Below are positions 11,157 to 20,529 of a stretch of 64,000 nucleotides of DNA, piece by piece. Source of the DNA: Wolfiporia cocos (Eukaryota > Basidiomycota > Agaricomycetes > Polyporales > Phaeolaceae). The stretch is from positions 248,001 to 312,000 of the forward strand of contig JACCLO010000017.1 in assembly GCA_029448655.1 (NCBI GenBank), read 5' to 3'. Below the pieces are notes generated by a model that worked only from the letters and a program-made list of their open reading frames with translations, did no database searches and was not told the DNA's origin. Numbering within the stretch: the first letter of the stretch is position 1; each line of letters starts with the position of its first letter. The position numbers and the translations under genes were made by a program.

Positions 11157-13205
11157 ATGAGTAACCGGAAACTAACATTCGTCACAAACAGTATTCACAA
11201 AAAAAAAAAAAAAATGTCTTCCACCTCCTCCGTCAGCACTCCCCTCGCTCCCCGCAAGATGCGCCTCCGCTCAGAAGGCCCGGTGACCCCGGAAACTGGT
11301 CCCTCGGGAACCCAGCAGCTGGTGACACTAGAACACCTCAGCGAGGAAGAGGAAGAAGAAGAGGAAGAAGAAATGCCGGAGTTCGCTCCCCCGCAAAGGG
11401 AATCTCCGACCAATCCCATGGGTACACGCCCGGGCTCCCCCATTGCCGGATACCCACCGGCTCGTCGAACTCGCCCTATCGGGCCCGCCACCACACTGGA
11501 AATGGAATTTTCGGGTCCGACACGACAGACCAATGTCGCTGTCGAGAACAACCTCAAGGCGTACCTTCCTGAGGAGGAACACCACAAGGTGGATGGGTCC
11601 ATACATGGGCCAATCATCGATGCCGCCGTACAACGAAGTGCGGCCATAAGCCATGACACCACCGACACCCTAGGTCGAATGGTGCACGCCCGCCTGGAGC
11701 GTATCCATGAACGAATCGATTCCCTGGCTGGGCAATCCAGGGCAATCGAACAGAAGGCCCAAGACGAACTACACGAAGCGGTCAATTCGGTCCGGAACGA
11801 GGTATTGTCCACCATGGTGGACCTCGGCAAGGAACTCCGACAGGAGTACACCGCCAAGCTCTCCGAAATAGAGAAGCAGCTCCGAAAGGACTACCGGTCC
11901 CGGCTGGACGACCTCGAGGATGCGTTCGCAGAGCGCATGGAGAAGGTTGACGAGGAACTCCGGAGGATTCGCAAGAATCCCTCCGTTCCCAACCCTCCCG
12001 GTGTCCGCACGCCCCCGGAAGACCCGGCACCGGCCCCCGGTCATGCTCAAGCCAGAGCAGCCGAGGCCGCTGCCGCCGCACAAGCTGCAGCCGCTGCTGC
12101 AGCAGCCGTCGCCCCGCAGATTCCAGGTCTGCCTCAAAACCTGAAAATCCCCCCTCCCCCCGAATTCTCTGGGTCATCTGGAAAGGTGACTGCGCAGGAA
12201 TGGGTGGAGAAGATGGGCCTGTACTTCGGTACACTCAGGGTCTACGATGACCATGACCGTATCACCACGGCCCTCTTCCGCGTCACAGGGGACGCATACA
12301 AGTTTTTCTCGCCTCTCATCAAGAAGGCAGGAAATGGTGAACCTCTTGGCACCTGGGAGGACTTCACCAAATCCGTAATGGTGCAATATGGGAAAATGAC
12401 GGATAAGGAGATAGCCAAAAAGGAAATTCGCGGCTACTACGGCACGAAGGGCAAGGAACTGGCAGAATCGAACTATTTCAATTACTGCGAACGGTTCCGC
12501 ACCCTCGGCCGACTCTCCGAAACCGCCAACGAGACTCTGGTGTGGGAATTCACCGAGACTCTCCCCGAAAAGGTTAAGGACACCTTAAACGTCCTCGGCA
12601 AGACTCCGTTCTTCAAGGCCCCGACCGACATCGAACCTCTGATCGACTTCGCTCTGGAAATGTACCAAACGTCATATCCAGACAAGATCAAGGGCTCGAT
12701 CTTCGAGAAGGTCGGCAAGAAGGACTCGGCCCCTGCCGAAAAGAAGGAGACGTCCTCCGCTTCTGCAAAGAAGTCGGAGAAAAAGAAGGACAAGGGAAAG
12801 GCGCCCGCCAAAGCCCCCGCCGACACCACCAACGCCGTCTGCACCTACTGCAAGCAGACGGGACACTATTTCAACAAGTGTCCTAAGCTTGCCGCGGACA
12901 AGGCTGCGGGAACGTTCGTGCCTGCCGCTCAGCGGGCCGAACAACAAAGGGCGAAGGATGCAGCTGCCGCGTCTGGAAAGACCACGGCTGCCCCTTCGGG
13001 TAGTGGAAAGGGACAGGCTTCTGGCAAGAAGCCGTACTCGGCGCCCCCCGCGGATGGCAAGACGTATCGTGCCCGAACGATCTGGGAAGAAGTAACGGCT
13101 GACTCAAGCTCAGCAGGACCCTCGGCCCCCGCCACCACCGTCGCCAATGTCGGGACCATCTCGGTTCCCCTCGCCCCAACCACACGTCTCGAAGACGTTC
13201 TGTGA
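11157..13205 (+). CDS. gag: Gag polyprotein with CCHC zinc knuckle
   Basis: 682-aa ORF. An acidic Glu run and Pro-rich N-terminus are followed by a predicted coiled coil (about residues 165-280, heptad-like with many Glu/Lys/Arg), an Ala-rich linker, and a retrotransposon gag domain (around FSGSSGKVTAQEWVEKMGLY). A Lys-rich stretch and one zinc knuckle (CTYCKQTGHYFNKC, about residue 562) complete it. Two in-frame ATGs compete: 11157, and 11215 (MSSTSSVST), which directly follows a run of about 16 A residues; I cannot decide between them. The last 110 nt overlap the pol frame, which is +1 relative to gag. Confidence 0.93.
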   Translation: MSNRKLTFVTNSIHKKKKKMSSTSSVSTPLAPRKMRLRSEGPVTPETGPSGTQQLVTLEHLSEEEEEEEEEEMPEFAPPQRESPTNPMGTRPGSPIAGYPPARRTRPIGPATTLEMEFSGPTRQTNVAVENNLKAYLPEEEHHKVDGSIHGPIIDAAVQRSAAISHDTTDTLGRMVHARLERIHERIDSLAGQSRAIEQKAQDELHEAVNSVRNEVLSTMVDLGKELRQEYTAKLSEIEKQLRKDYRSRLDDLEDAFAERMEKVDEELRRIRKNPSVPNPPGVRTPPEDPAPAPGHAQARAAEAAAAAQAAAAAAAAVAPQIPGLPQNLKIPPPPEFSGSSGKVTAQEWVEKMGLYFGTLRVYDDHDRITTALFRVTGDAYKFFSPLIKKAGNGEPLGTWEDFTKSVMVQYGKMTDKEIAKKEIRGYYGTKGKELAESNYFNYCERFRTLGRLSETANETLVWEFTETLPEKVKDTLNVLGKTPFFKAPTDIEPLIDFALEMYQTSYPDKIKGSIFEKVGKKDSAPAEKKETSSASAKKSEKKKDKGKAPAKAPADTTNAVCTYCKQTGHYFNKCPKLAADKAAGTFVPAAQRAEQQRAKDAAAASGKTTAAPSGSGKGQASGKKPYSAPPADGKTYRARTIWEEVTADSSSAGPSAPATTVANVGTISVPLAPTTRLEDVL

Positions 13206-16200
13206 AGAACACACCAGCCCCGCAGCGGCTGGGAGTGTACAGCGCCCCGAAGAAGCGCACCTCTACGAAGAGGCTTCACAGAGACCCCTTATCTTGTGGG
13301 AAGATAAGGCGGTCGTACGTCACCCGGTATCCCATCTCGGTATATTCGGTAACTCGGCAATGGACTTTGCCCGGAGGACAAGGACACTAGCTACACGTGC
13401 CCCTCCTGTAAAATACTTTTATCCTGACCCGCTCGCGTCGAAGTTTTTCACTTTGTATAATGTACATGGAAACGATTCTCGAGACGACAATAAATCGTTC
13501 TCTATCGAAGTGGAACTGTGGGTATATGGAAAGAAAGTAAACGCCATGGCATTAATCGACACCGGTGCATCAATAAGCGTCATAGATAAGAAACTCGTCC
13601 ATGAGGAAAAGTTAGTCACTCAGAAACTACCTTCGCCTCTCGAGATTCGTAACGCCGACGGCACCTCTAATACCGCCGGTAATATCAATATGGCAGTAAA
13701 AGCTTACATGGTGCACGAGGAACACAAGTCCACCGAATTCTTGTACGTAATGGACGTACAGAATGCGGATGTGATCCTCGGATATGATTGGTTCCTGAAA
13801 CACAACCCGGACTTCAACTGGCCGGAAGGAACCTTCACATATCGGTGTACGGAAAAATGCAAACATGGCAAACGGGTTTCGATTTCTGAGGAAGAAGATG
13901 AAATCGAACCCCGCAACATCTATCAGATCATCAATGACTTTCCAATAGACTTTCTCGGCTTAGAGGAGCCTGAGAATCCCTTTGTCGCTTGGGTGAACAC
14001 CCTTGACGAAGGAACGGAACTCCTTATCGATGCCATTCAGTCGATAACGGAGAAGTCGGATGATGAATTCCTGACAGATGCGGATCTCCAGAAATGGAAA
14101 TCCTTGGTTCCGGAGGAATACCAGGAGTTTGGTCCCACGGTATTTTCTCAACGCGCATCCGAAAGAATGCCCGAACGGAAACCATACGACCACGCCATCG
14201 ACTTCCCCGATGACGCGGTACTACCGCCCCCGAGTAAGGCATACAAGATGTCTCCTCAGGAAGCGAACTCGCTAGATCAGTGGATTCAGGAAGAGTTACG
14301 GAAGGGCTACATCCGACACTCGAAATCCCCGATCGCGAGCCCGGTCTTCTTCGTCCCTAAAAAAGACGGCGGAGCCCGAATGGTAGTCGATTACCGGAAA
14401 GTAAACGACTTAACCATTAAAAACAGGTACCCTCTCCCACGCATAGACGAGCTTATCGATAAGCTTAGCCAGGCTTCGATATTTACGAAGCTCGACTTGC
14501 GTTGGGGTTACAACAACGTAAGAATCAAGGAGGGAGATGAATGGAAGACCGCATTCATTACGCCTAACGGCCTTTACGAAGCTGTAGTCATGTACTTCGG
14601 TTTTTGTAATGCACCCAGCACGTTCCAACACATGATGAACGATATTCTAGGTGACCTTATCAGAGAAGGAAAGGTCATTGTCTACCTAGACGACATCCTT
14701 GTGTTCGGAAACGACCTGTTGGAACACCGTCGTATTGTCAAGCAAGTATTACAAATCTTGCAAGACAACGACTTGTTCGCAAAGCCTGAAAAGTGCTTCT
14801 TCGAACAAAGCAGTATTGAATACCTGGGAATGATCATTTCCAAAGGAAAAGTCGAAATGGACCCTAAGAAGGTAGCCGGTGTCATGGACTGGCCTACACC
14901 TGCCAAGGTGAAGGACGTCCAAGCCTTTGTTGGCTTCGCCAACTACTACCGTCGGTTCATTAAAGACTTCTCCAAAGTGGTTAAGCCGTTAACCGAACTG
15001 TCCAAGAAAAACACGCAATGGAACTGGGGACCCGAACAAGCGGAAGCCTTCCAAACTCTCAAGGAAGCTTTCACATCGGCTCCAATACTCCGGATCCCAG
15101 ATCAGGAGTCCCCGTTCCGCGTGGAAGCGGATTCTTCCGATTACGCAACTGGTGCAGTGCTATCACAATACTCTTCGGAGGATAAGCTCTGGCACCCGGT
15201 AGCCTTTTACTCGAAATCTCTATCAGCACCCGAAAGGAACTATGAGATTTACGATAAGGAGTTGCTCGCAATCATCCGCGCTCTAGAGGAATGGAGACAT
15301 TACCTCGAGGGACATCCACATAAATTCGAAGTATGGTCGGATCATCTCAATCTGACATATTTCAAATCGGCACAACGGCTAACCCGGAGACAGGCACGTT
15401 GGAGTCTTTACCTGACAAGGTTCAACTTCACCATGTGTCACAAACCCGGTAAAACAATGCTTACGGCTGATCCTCTGTCACGGAGGCCAGACCATGAAGA
15501 GGGGGTGGAACTCGACAATCGCGATCAAATTTTGCTGAAACCGGAATACTTTACGGTTAGGGCGCTAGAAGCGTCACAGCAGGAGATACAATCAGGCGAC
15601 GAGGACCTTCTCCGACAAATCCGACAAGCCCTCATGGACGATCAAATTACCAAGGATTACCAGGAACTACTGAAAAGTGGTCCCAAGGAATTCGGTAAGG
15701 ATCTCCAGGAATGGAACATGGAGGCCGGATTACTCCTTAGACGAGGAAAAGTGTACGTTCCAAAAGAGCCTAAGGAATTGCGCACGAAGATTCTGGAGTT
15801 ACATCATGACCATGTGACGGCCGGACACTTCGGACGATGGAAGACCTATGAACTTCTATCACGTAATTACTGGTGGCCTGGAATGACCACGATGGTAAAG
15901 CAATACGTGGAAGGTTGTGACACATGTCAACGCATGAAGAACCACAACCAGACCCCGTACGGACCCCTGCAACCGCTCCCAGTTCCGGAAGCACCTTGGG
16001 ACACCGTCACAATTGACCTTATCGTCCACCTACCACCCAGCGGCGAATTGAAACAATTCAATGCTATTATGGTAATAGTGGACCGGCTTACCAAACGAGC
16101 ACATTTCATTCCCACGTCCGACAAAATAACGGCAAAAGAATTAGCGAACCTCCTGTACCTTCGGATTTATCCGAACCACGGACTTCCGAAACAAATCATT

Positions 16201-17682
16201 TCGGATAGAGGCCCGCAATTCGCAGCCGCCTTATTCAAGGGATGGTGTGAGCAATTGGGAATCCAACGGTCAATGACAACCGCCTATCACCCGCAAGCGG
16301 ATGGCCAGACGGAGAGAGTTAACCAGATCCTGGAACAATATCTTAGATGTTACATCGATGTTATTCAGAAGGATAACTGGTCATGGTTTCTCCCAACGGC
16401 TGAATTCGCGTACAACAACGCGGCTAGTGAGACAACAAAGAATAGCCCATTCTTTGTCGAACTAGGAAGGCACCCTAATGCAGGACCTACGAATTTACGT
16501 CCAACACCATACACGGACCTAAATGTCATTGCTTACGAACGATGGTCAGCACAAGAACAAGCTAAGGCAGCAATGAAACTGGCTGCTGAACGCTGGTCTT
16601 GGTATTATGATCAACATAAGCGCTCGGTACCGTTTAAAGTCGGCGACAAAGTTCTCGTTGACGCCCGTAGCTGGCAAGACTCCGAAAGAAGTCTTAGTCC
16701 ACGCTATTTGGGACCATTCAGGATAATTGAACAATTATCTCCGGTCACCTTCAGGGTACACATGGACGAGCAATACAGGGCTTACCACCCAGTATTCCAC
16801 GCTTCCAAGTTGGTCATGTACAAGGACCCGGTGCATCAGAAAAAACCAGAGCCTCAACCAGAAATGGTCGATGGCGAGGAATTATGGGAAGTCGAGAAGA
16901 TCTTAGATCATCGTCTCCGCGCAGGAAGAGTTGAATACAGAATCCGATGGAAGGGATTCGGTATCAATGACGACTCCTGGGTACGCGAGGCCGATCTCGA
17001 CTCGGCATATGACATTCTGCAGGAATACAAGGCTTCACACCCTATCCCGATGCAGGATGTTCCCCTCAGGCGATCAGCTAGAAGGAAAGAAGCAGTTCAT
17101 GTCTTCGACCCTGACAGCGACGACTGGGAAGCCGACGAATGCACGTGGCCAGACGACTGGCCGCAGTATCGCGAAGAATTTGCGAAGGATCCTAAGCAAC
17201 GCATGGTTAGACACCCCGACGGGGGATGGATGTCAGCGGACATTAACCAAAACGCGGATTTGAAAATCGTAGTCGGTGAAGGCGGCCGAATGCCGGAAAA
17301 GGGAACCAAGGACTCGGTTGGGTTTGACCTGTACACTGCAACAGGCGACGTTCTGCCAGCTCACGGGCAGACAGAATACAACACCAAACTGAAGATCCAG
17401 GTACCTTTCGGCACTTACGGACGTATCGCCCCCCGCTCTAGTCTCGCACGCAAAGGCATAGACGTAATGGGTGGCGTTATCGACCACGACTATCAAGGCG
17501 AAGTAATCATCATTCTCCGGAATCACTCCGACATATCTATCGATATCCGGGCCGGTGATAAGATTGCGCAGCTCATCTGCGAAGTTGCTAAGGACCCGCA
17601 TATTACGCTACATGGAAAATCTTACTTTGAAAAGATTAAATCCGAGCGCGGTACTGGTGGATTCGGCTCCACAGGAAAGTAA
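13147..17682 (+). CDS. pol: Pol polyprotein with chromodomain and C-terminal dUTPase
   Basis: 1511-aa ORF counted from the first ATG; the frame is open from 13096, so it overlaps gag by about 110 nt in the +1 frame. Domains with approximate residues: aspartic protease LIDTGAS (136-142); reverse transcriptase with YLDD (about 513); RNase H (650-770); integrase HHCC zinc region (885-930) and catalytic D, D, E near TIDL, SDRGPQF and GQTERVNQ; chromodomain with YRIRWKGF (1245-1295); dUTPase (1380-1511) with all five motifs (GFDLYTA, GRIAPRSS, GVIDHDYQGEV, GDKIAQLI, RGTGGFGSTG). Likely reached by +1 frameshifting or reinitiation. The dUTPase should lower dUTP during reverse transcription. The placement after the chromodomain differs from the other gypsy element here. 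Confidence 0.96.
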   Translation: MSGPSRFPSPQPHVSKTFCEEHTSPAAAGSVQRPEEAHLYEEASQRPLILWEDKAVVRHPVSHLGIFGNSAMDFARRTRTLATRAPPVKYFYPDPLASKFFTLYNVHGNDSRDDNKSFSIEVELWVYGKKVNAMALIDTGASISVIDKKLVHEEKLVTQKLPSPLEIRNADGTSNTAGNINMAVKAYMVHEEHKSTEFLYVMDVQNADVILGYDWFLKHNPDFNWPEGTFTYRCTEKCKHGKRVSISEEEDEIEPRNIYQIINDFPIDFLGLEEPENPFVAWVNTLDEGTELLIDAIQSITEKSDDEFLTDADLQKWKSLVPEEYQEFGPTVFSQRASERMPERKPYDHAIDFPDDAVLPPPSKAYKMSPQEANSLDQWIQEELRKGYIRHSKSPIASPVFFVPKKDGGARMVVDYRKVNDLTIKNRYPLPRIDELIDKLSQASIFTKLDLRWGYNNVRIKEGDEWKTAFITPNGLYEAVVMYFGFCNAPSTFQHMMNDILGDLIREGKVIVYLDDILVFGNDLLEHRRIVKQVLQILQDNDLFAKPEKCFFEQSSIEYLGMIISKGKVEMDPKKVAGVMDWPTPAKVKDVQAFVGFANYYRRFIKDFSKVVKPLTELSKKNTQWNWGPEQAEAFQTLKEAFTSAPILRIPDQESPFRVEADSSDYATGAVLSQYSSEDKLWHPVAFYSKSLSAPERNYEIYDKELLAIIRALEEWRHYLEGHPHKFEVWSDHLNLTYFKSAQRLTRRQARWSLYLTRFNFTMCHKPGKTMLTADPLSRRPDHEEGVELDNRDQILLKPEYFTVRALEASQQEIQSGDEDLLRQIRQALMDDQITKDYQELLKSGPKEFGKDLQEWNMEAGLLLRRGKVYVPKEPKELRTKILELHHDHVTAGHFGRWKTYELLSRNYWWPGMTTMVKQYVEGCDTCQRMKNHNQTPYGPLQPLPVPEAPWDTVTIDLIVHLPPSGELKQFNAIMVIVDRLTKRAHFIPTSDKITAKELANLLYLRIYPNHGLPKQIISDRGPQFAAALFKGWCEQLGIQRSMTTAYHPQADGQTERVNQILEQYLRCYIDVIQKDNWSWFLPTAEFAYNNAASETTKNSPFFVELGRHPNAGPTNLRPTPYTDLNVIAYERWSAQEQAKAAMKLAAERWSWYYDQHKRSVPFKVGDKVLVDARSWQDSERSLSPRYLGPFRIIEQLSPVTFRVHMDEQYRAYHPVFHASKLVMYKDPVHQKKPEPQPEMVDGEELWEVEKILDHRLRAGRVEYRIRWKGFGINDDSWVREADLDSAYDILQEYKASHPIPMQDVPLRRSARRKEAVHVFDPDSDDWEADECTWPDDWPQYREEFAKDPKQRMVRHPDGGWMSADINQNADLKIVVGEGGRMPEKGTKDSVGFDLYTATGDVLPAHGQTEYNTKLKIQVPFGTYGRIAPRSSLARKGIDVMGGVIDHDYQGEVIIILRNHSDISIDIRAGDKIAQLICEVAKDPHITLHGKSYFEKIKSERGTGGFGSTGK

Positions 17683-17721
17683 TCGTTCCATTAGGGACAA
17701 TGAAACCTGAAGAGGGGGTAA

Positions 17722-18420
17722 TGTCACAGATTTGGGACATGCCACTATTTTTCCCGTATTTTTACCTATTTATCTGGTATTTCTACAACCTTGTAGACAT
17801 TTACGCTGCTAAGCGCCCGTCTACACGTACACGCAACCAAACAACACGTACACAACGCGGTATACGTCCACTTGTCATAACAACACGTACATAACACGCT
17901 TGTACGCGTCAATGACTCAGCGGACTAACCTCCGGTGTCACGCGTCTTACTCATATCCCGATACCGGGCTATGTCAGTACAATTGGATAAGCGGCCCGCT
18001 CGTTATCACATGCCAATGCCCTTACGATTACTCATATCCCGATACCGGTATATAAGAATCACATGCATGGCTTACTAACGTAGCTACAGCCACTTCCACA
18101 ACATGGACCTACGGTCCAAACAAACGATCTTACTGGTGCGGCCATTACCGGCGCACATGGTCTATTGTAGTTTACGGCTTAACCATATTAGTTATGCCTG
18201 CGCACAGACCACCTTCATGTTTGGCTCCCTTACCGGTAACCAAACAAAGCATGTATATAAGTAGGGCTATCACTGCGGATAAGCCTTAGATTTGTTCTCT
18301 GCATTCGCACAGTTACATAACATCTCTGCTTGCGCCCACTAGCCTCCTCACCAACCTTCTGCAACTCCTTCAAGTCGCCTATAAGGTTATAGTGTGAGTC
18401 CCACAGTCTAGTCTGTGTCA
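17722..18420 (+). repeat. 3' LTR of the complete gypsy element
   Basis: 699 bp, same sequence as the 5' LTR as far as I can compare. Preceded directly by the polypurine tract at 17709-17721 and followed by the TGTTC target duplication. Confidence 0.95.
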
Positions 18421-18624
18421 TGTTCGATGGGGGGCGGACTTACTTTCTCATTCCCTATGGCCGCTTTGCCTGGGTTAACGCTTCGTGGGGGCTCGTAAGA
18501 GTACGGACCTCTGGCGCTTCTACCAGAGGCTGCCCCGCCGCGTTGCCATGGCGACCTATAGGTAGAGAACCCTCGGCCCAAGCGTGGGGAACGCAAGGGG
18601 GGAGGTAAGATATCCTTAAGATTA

Positions 18625-19186
18625 TGACACAGACTTACAGAGGCTGTGCGACCTGCTATAGGCAGGGGGAAAACCCCAAGGTCTTGCGACGAGATGACGG
18701 CGAGCAGCGAAGTATGCAGAGGCATTCCCTCTTGATGGGATACTTGCATCGTCGAGTCGCTACCAGTCAAGCAGTAGAGGACGCCCTAGGGCGAGTCGCA
18801 CGGCGCACATGTGAGAGAGGAGCCAGAGGCCCAAACGTCTAGAATCTTAAGGATGGGGAGTAAGCCCCAATCCTGTCGTATCTTATATACATGCAAGAAC
18901 GGTACGCTAAGTGTCTACCCTTAAGTGCTGGCCTGTGCGCAGCACCGCCCTAACAGCTGAGGTAAGTAAGTACGTAAGCGAGGCATGTGATACATGGTGT
19001 GACGTGTAACGTGAGTGTGATGAGGCGCGCGCTACCCTACAGCGCTAACCTAACAGTCAGGTGACCAACAAGCTAAAGAGACGCACAGAGAGGTGGCTGA
19101 GGCTCAGAGGAGCGGCGTACGCCTAGCGCCGCCCGTATAACCTATAGCGAGGGTTGTAACTATATCCCCCTAGATATTTTGTGACA
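18625..19186 (-). repeat. 5' LTR (minus orientation) of the non-autonomous element
   Basis: 562 bp matching 7266-7827, followed on the right by the CTTCC target duplication (19187-19191). Confidence 0.93.
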
Positions 19187-19191
19187 CTTCC

Positions 19192-19654
19192 TCAAGCATA
19201 TCCACTTGTTCAACCCCATGCATGCAGAGGACAACAACCTGGTCCATGTCCCACATGAACTTGAGGAGCCTGAGGGTGAAGTATGTGTGGAGCTCATGTG
19301 AATGCTCAGTGTATTCTGTACTCCAGCTGCAGGAAGTTTGTGAGAGATATGGCATGCTCAGGCCAGTGGTTCCTGCCACACAAAGGTGTTCTGGGCATTG
19401 AGTGGATGGTGACCCTCTGAATGTGGGCTGAGGTCCTTCTGTTGATATAGGCTCATCACAGAGAATTGTGGCAACTTCTTCTCGTAGAGTTTCAGTCAAA
19501 TATCTTGATCTGCCAAGTGCCCTTTGCTTAAGAAATTGCAGTTGTGAGCTAGGTTTGCATGCAGATTTAATCTACCACGAAAATAAAATGTAACACTGGG
19601 ATTCAAGCCAAAGGCCCAAGCACAGAAGGACAACAATGCACCACAACACAATAG
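19192..19654 (-). repeat. Left inverted-repeat arm, middle segment
   Basis: Reverse complement of about 20580-21040 in the partner arm. It contains a frame capable of encoding MTETLREEVATIL... that is repeated exactly in the right arm; no domain is recognised, and the identity reflects the repeat rather than demonstrated coding. A B-box-like motif (GGCTTGAATCC on the minus strand) is at 19599-19609. Its right end (AATAG, 19650-19654) is the target duplication of the solo LTR that follows. Confidence 0.88.
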
Positions 19655-20238
19655 TGACACAGACTTATGGGTCTGTGGGACTGGCCAAAGGACGGGGGGC
19701 ACATAACGCCCACAGCGCACAAGCACGCCCAGCAGCGGTGAACATTGCGCATGAACCTCCTTGATATACCAGCAAGGGGGCTACCACTAAGTCAACGTAC
19801 CAGACTAGCAAGTGAGAGAGAGAGAGAGTGCCGGTGCCATCACACACCAGCGTCGCACAAGATGAGAAGAAAGGGGGGCAAGCCCCATTGTCGAGAATCT
19901 TAGGAATGAGGATGTAAGTCCTCATCCTGTTGTACTTACACATGGATAGCTGGCCAGTAATGGCCGCCCTAAAGTATGGGCCTGTGCGCCGTAACTAAGA
20001 GAGCACATGACAATGTAACTACCGTAATGTAACATGTAACTAGTGTGACCATAACATGATGTACCTGAGGCGCGCGCTACCCTACAGCGCTAATCTAATG
20101 GGTCAGGTGGTCTAGTAAGAGATACAGGGCATGACGAGGAGGAAAGGATGTAAGTAAGGAGTTAGCCCTGCACCTAGGGGCGCCTTTGCAATACAGACTA
20201 AGGGACATCGTAGAACCCCCAAGGGCAGTTCTGTGACA
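19655..20238 (-). repeat. Solo LTR (584 bp) with AATAG duplication
   Basis: Begins TGACACAGACTT and ends TTCTGTGACA, flanked by AATAG on both sides (19650-19654, 20239-20243). It shares blocks with the 562-bp LTR at 7266 (for example GAGGCGCGCGCTACCCTACA), so it is a diverged relative. The partner arm shows the empty site with one base difference. It splits the tRNA-like A and B boxes of the left repeat copy. Confidence 0.93.
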
Positions 20239-20243
20239 AATAG

Positions 20244-20292
20244 CCAACTGAGCTATGGCAGCAACTGTCAACTTTAAATGGTTAGAATAATA
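20244..20292 (-). repeat. Left inverted-repeat arm, inner segment
   Basis: Reverse complement of about 20530-20575. Contains an A-box (minus strand TAGCTCAGTTGG, 20244-20255). A spacer of about 235 bp (20293-20529) with no recognisable feature separates it from the partner arm. Confidence 0.85.
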
Positions 20293-20529
20293 TAGGATCC
20301 TCACAGAACTTCATTTTTGAATCTCTACATCTGCTTTAATATGAATGCAAATATATTTCCCTTTGGGAAGCACTGGTCATAGTGTACTGACCTTTTACAT
20401 GCTGACTTGCTCCATATCATGCTATGTTACACAAGCAGCCACTATCATTAATTGTTTGTACTTGCAGTAGTAGTTAGTCTTCATAGATCTGAGTGCAAAA
20501 ATTAAGTGTGAACACAACCTATATATAGT

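Larger units (their letters stand above)
8410..18420 (+). mobile_element. Complete Ty3/gypsy chromovirus with extra ORF and C-terminal dUTPase
   Basis: 10,011 bp, bounded by two 699-bp LTRs that look identical in the listed sequence and by the perfect duplication TGTTC (8405-8409 and 18421-18425). Internal order: about 1 kb of leader, an unassigned 307-aa ORF, gag with a CCHC knuckle, then pol with protease, RT, RNase H, integrase, chromodomain and dUTPase. A polypurine tract (GAAGAGGGGGTAA, 17709-17721) precedes the 3' LTR. All ORFs are uninterrupted. Identical LTRs plus intact ORFs imply a recent insertion, probably the youngest event in the window since it sits inside another young element. 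Confidence 0.96.
7266..19186 (-). mobile_element. Non-autonomous LTR retrotransposon interrupted by a nested gypsy element
   Basis: Two 562-bp LTRs (7266-7827 and 18625-19186) look identical by eye and are flanked by the perfect 5-bp duplication CTTCC (7261-7265, 19187-19191). Removing the nested element and one copy of its duplication leaves only about 1.9 kb, with an internal region near 780 bp and no recognisable gag or pol. Orientation is minus, judged from a polypurine tract next to the 7827 LTR when read on the minus strand (G-rich, ending GTAA before TGTCACA). The uninterrupted target is preserved in the partner inverted-repeat arm at about 21040. The LTR ends (TGTCACA...TGTGTCA) and polypurine context match those of the nested autonomous element, suggesting shared machinery. 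Confidence 0.9.
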
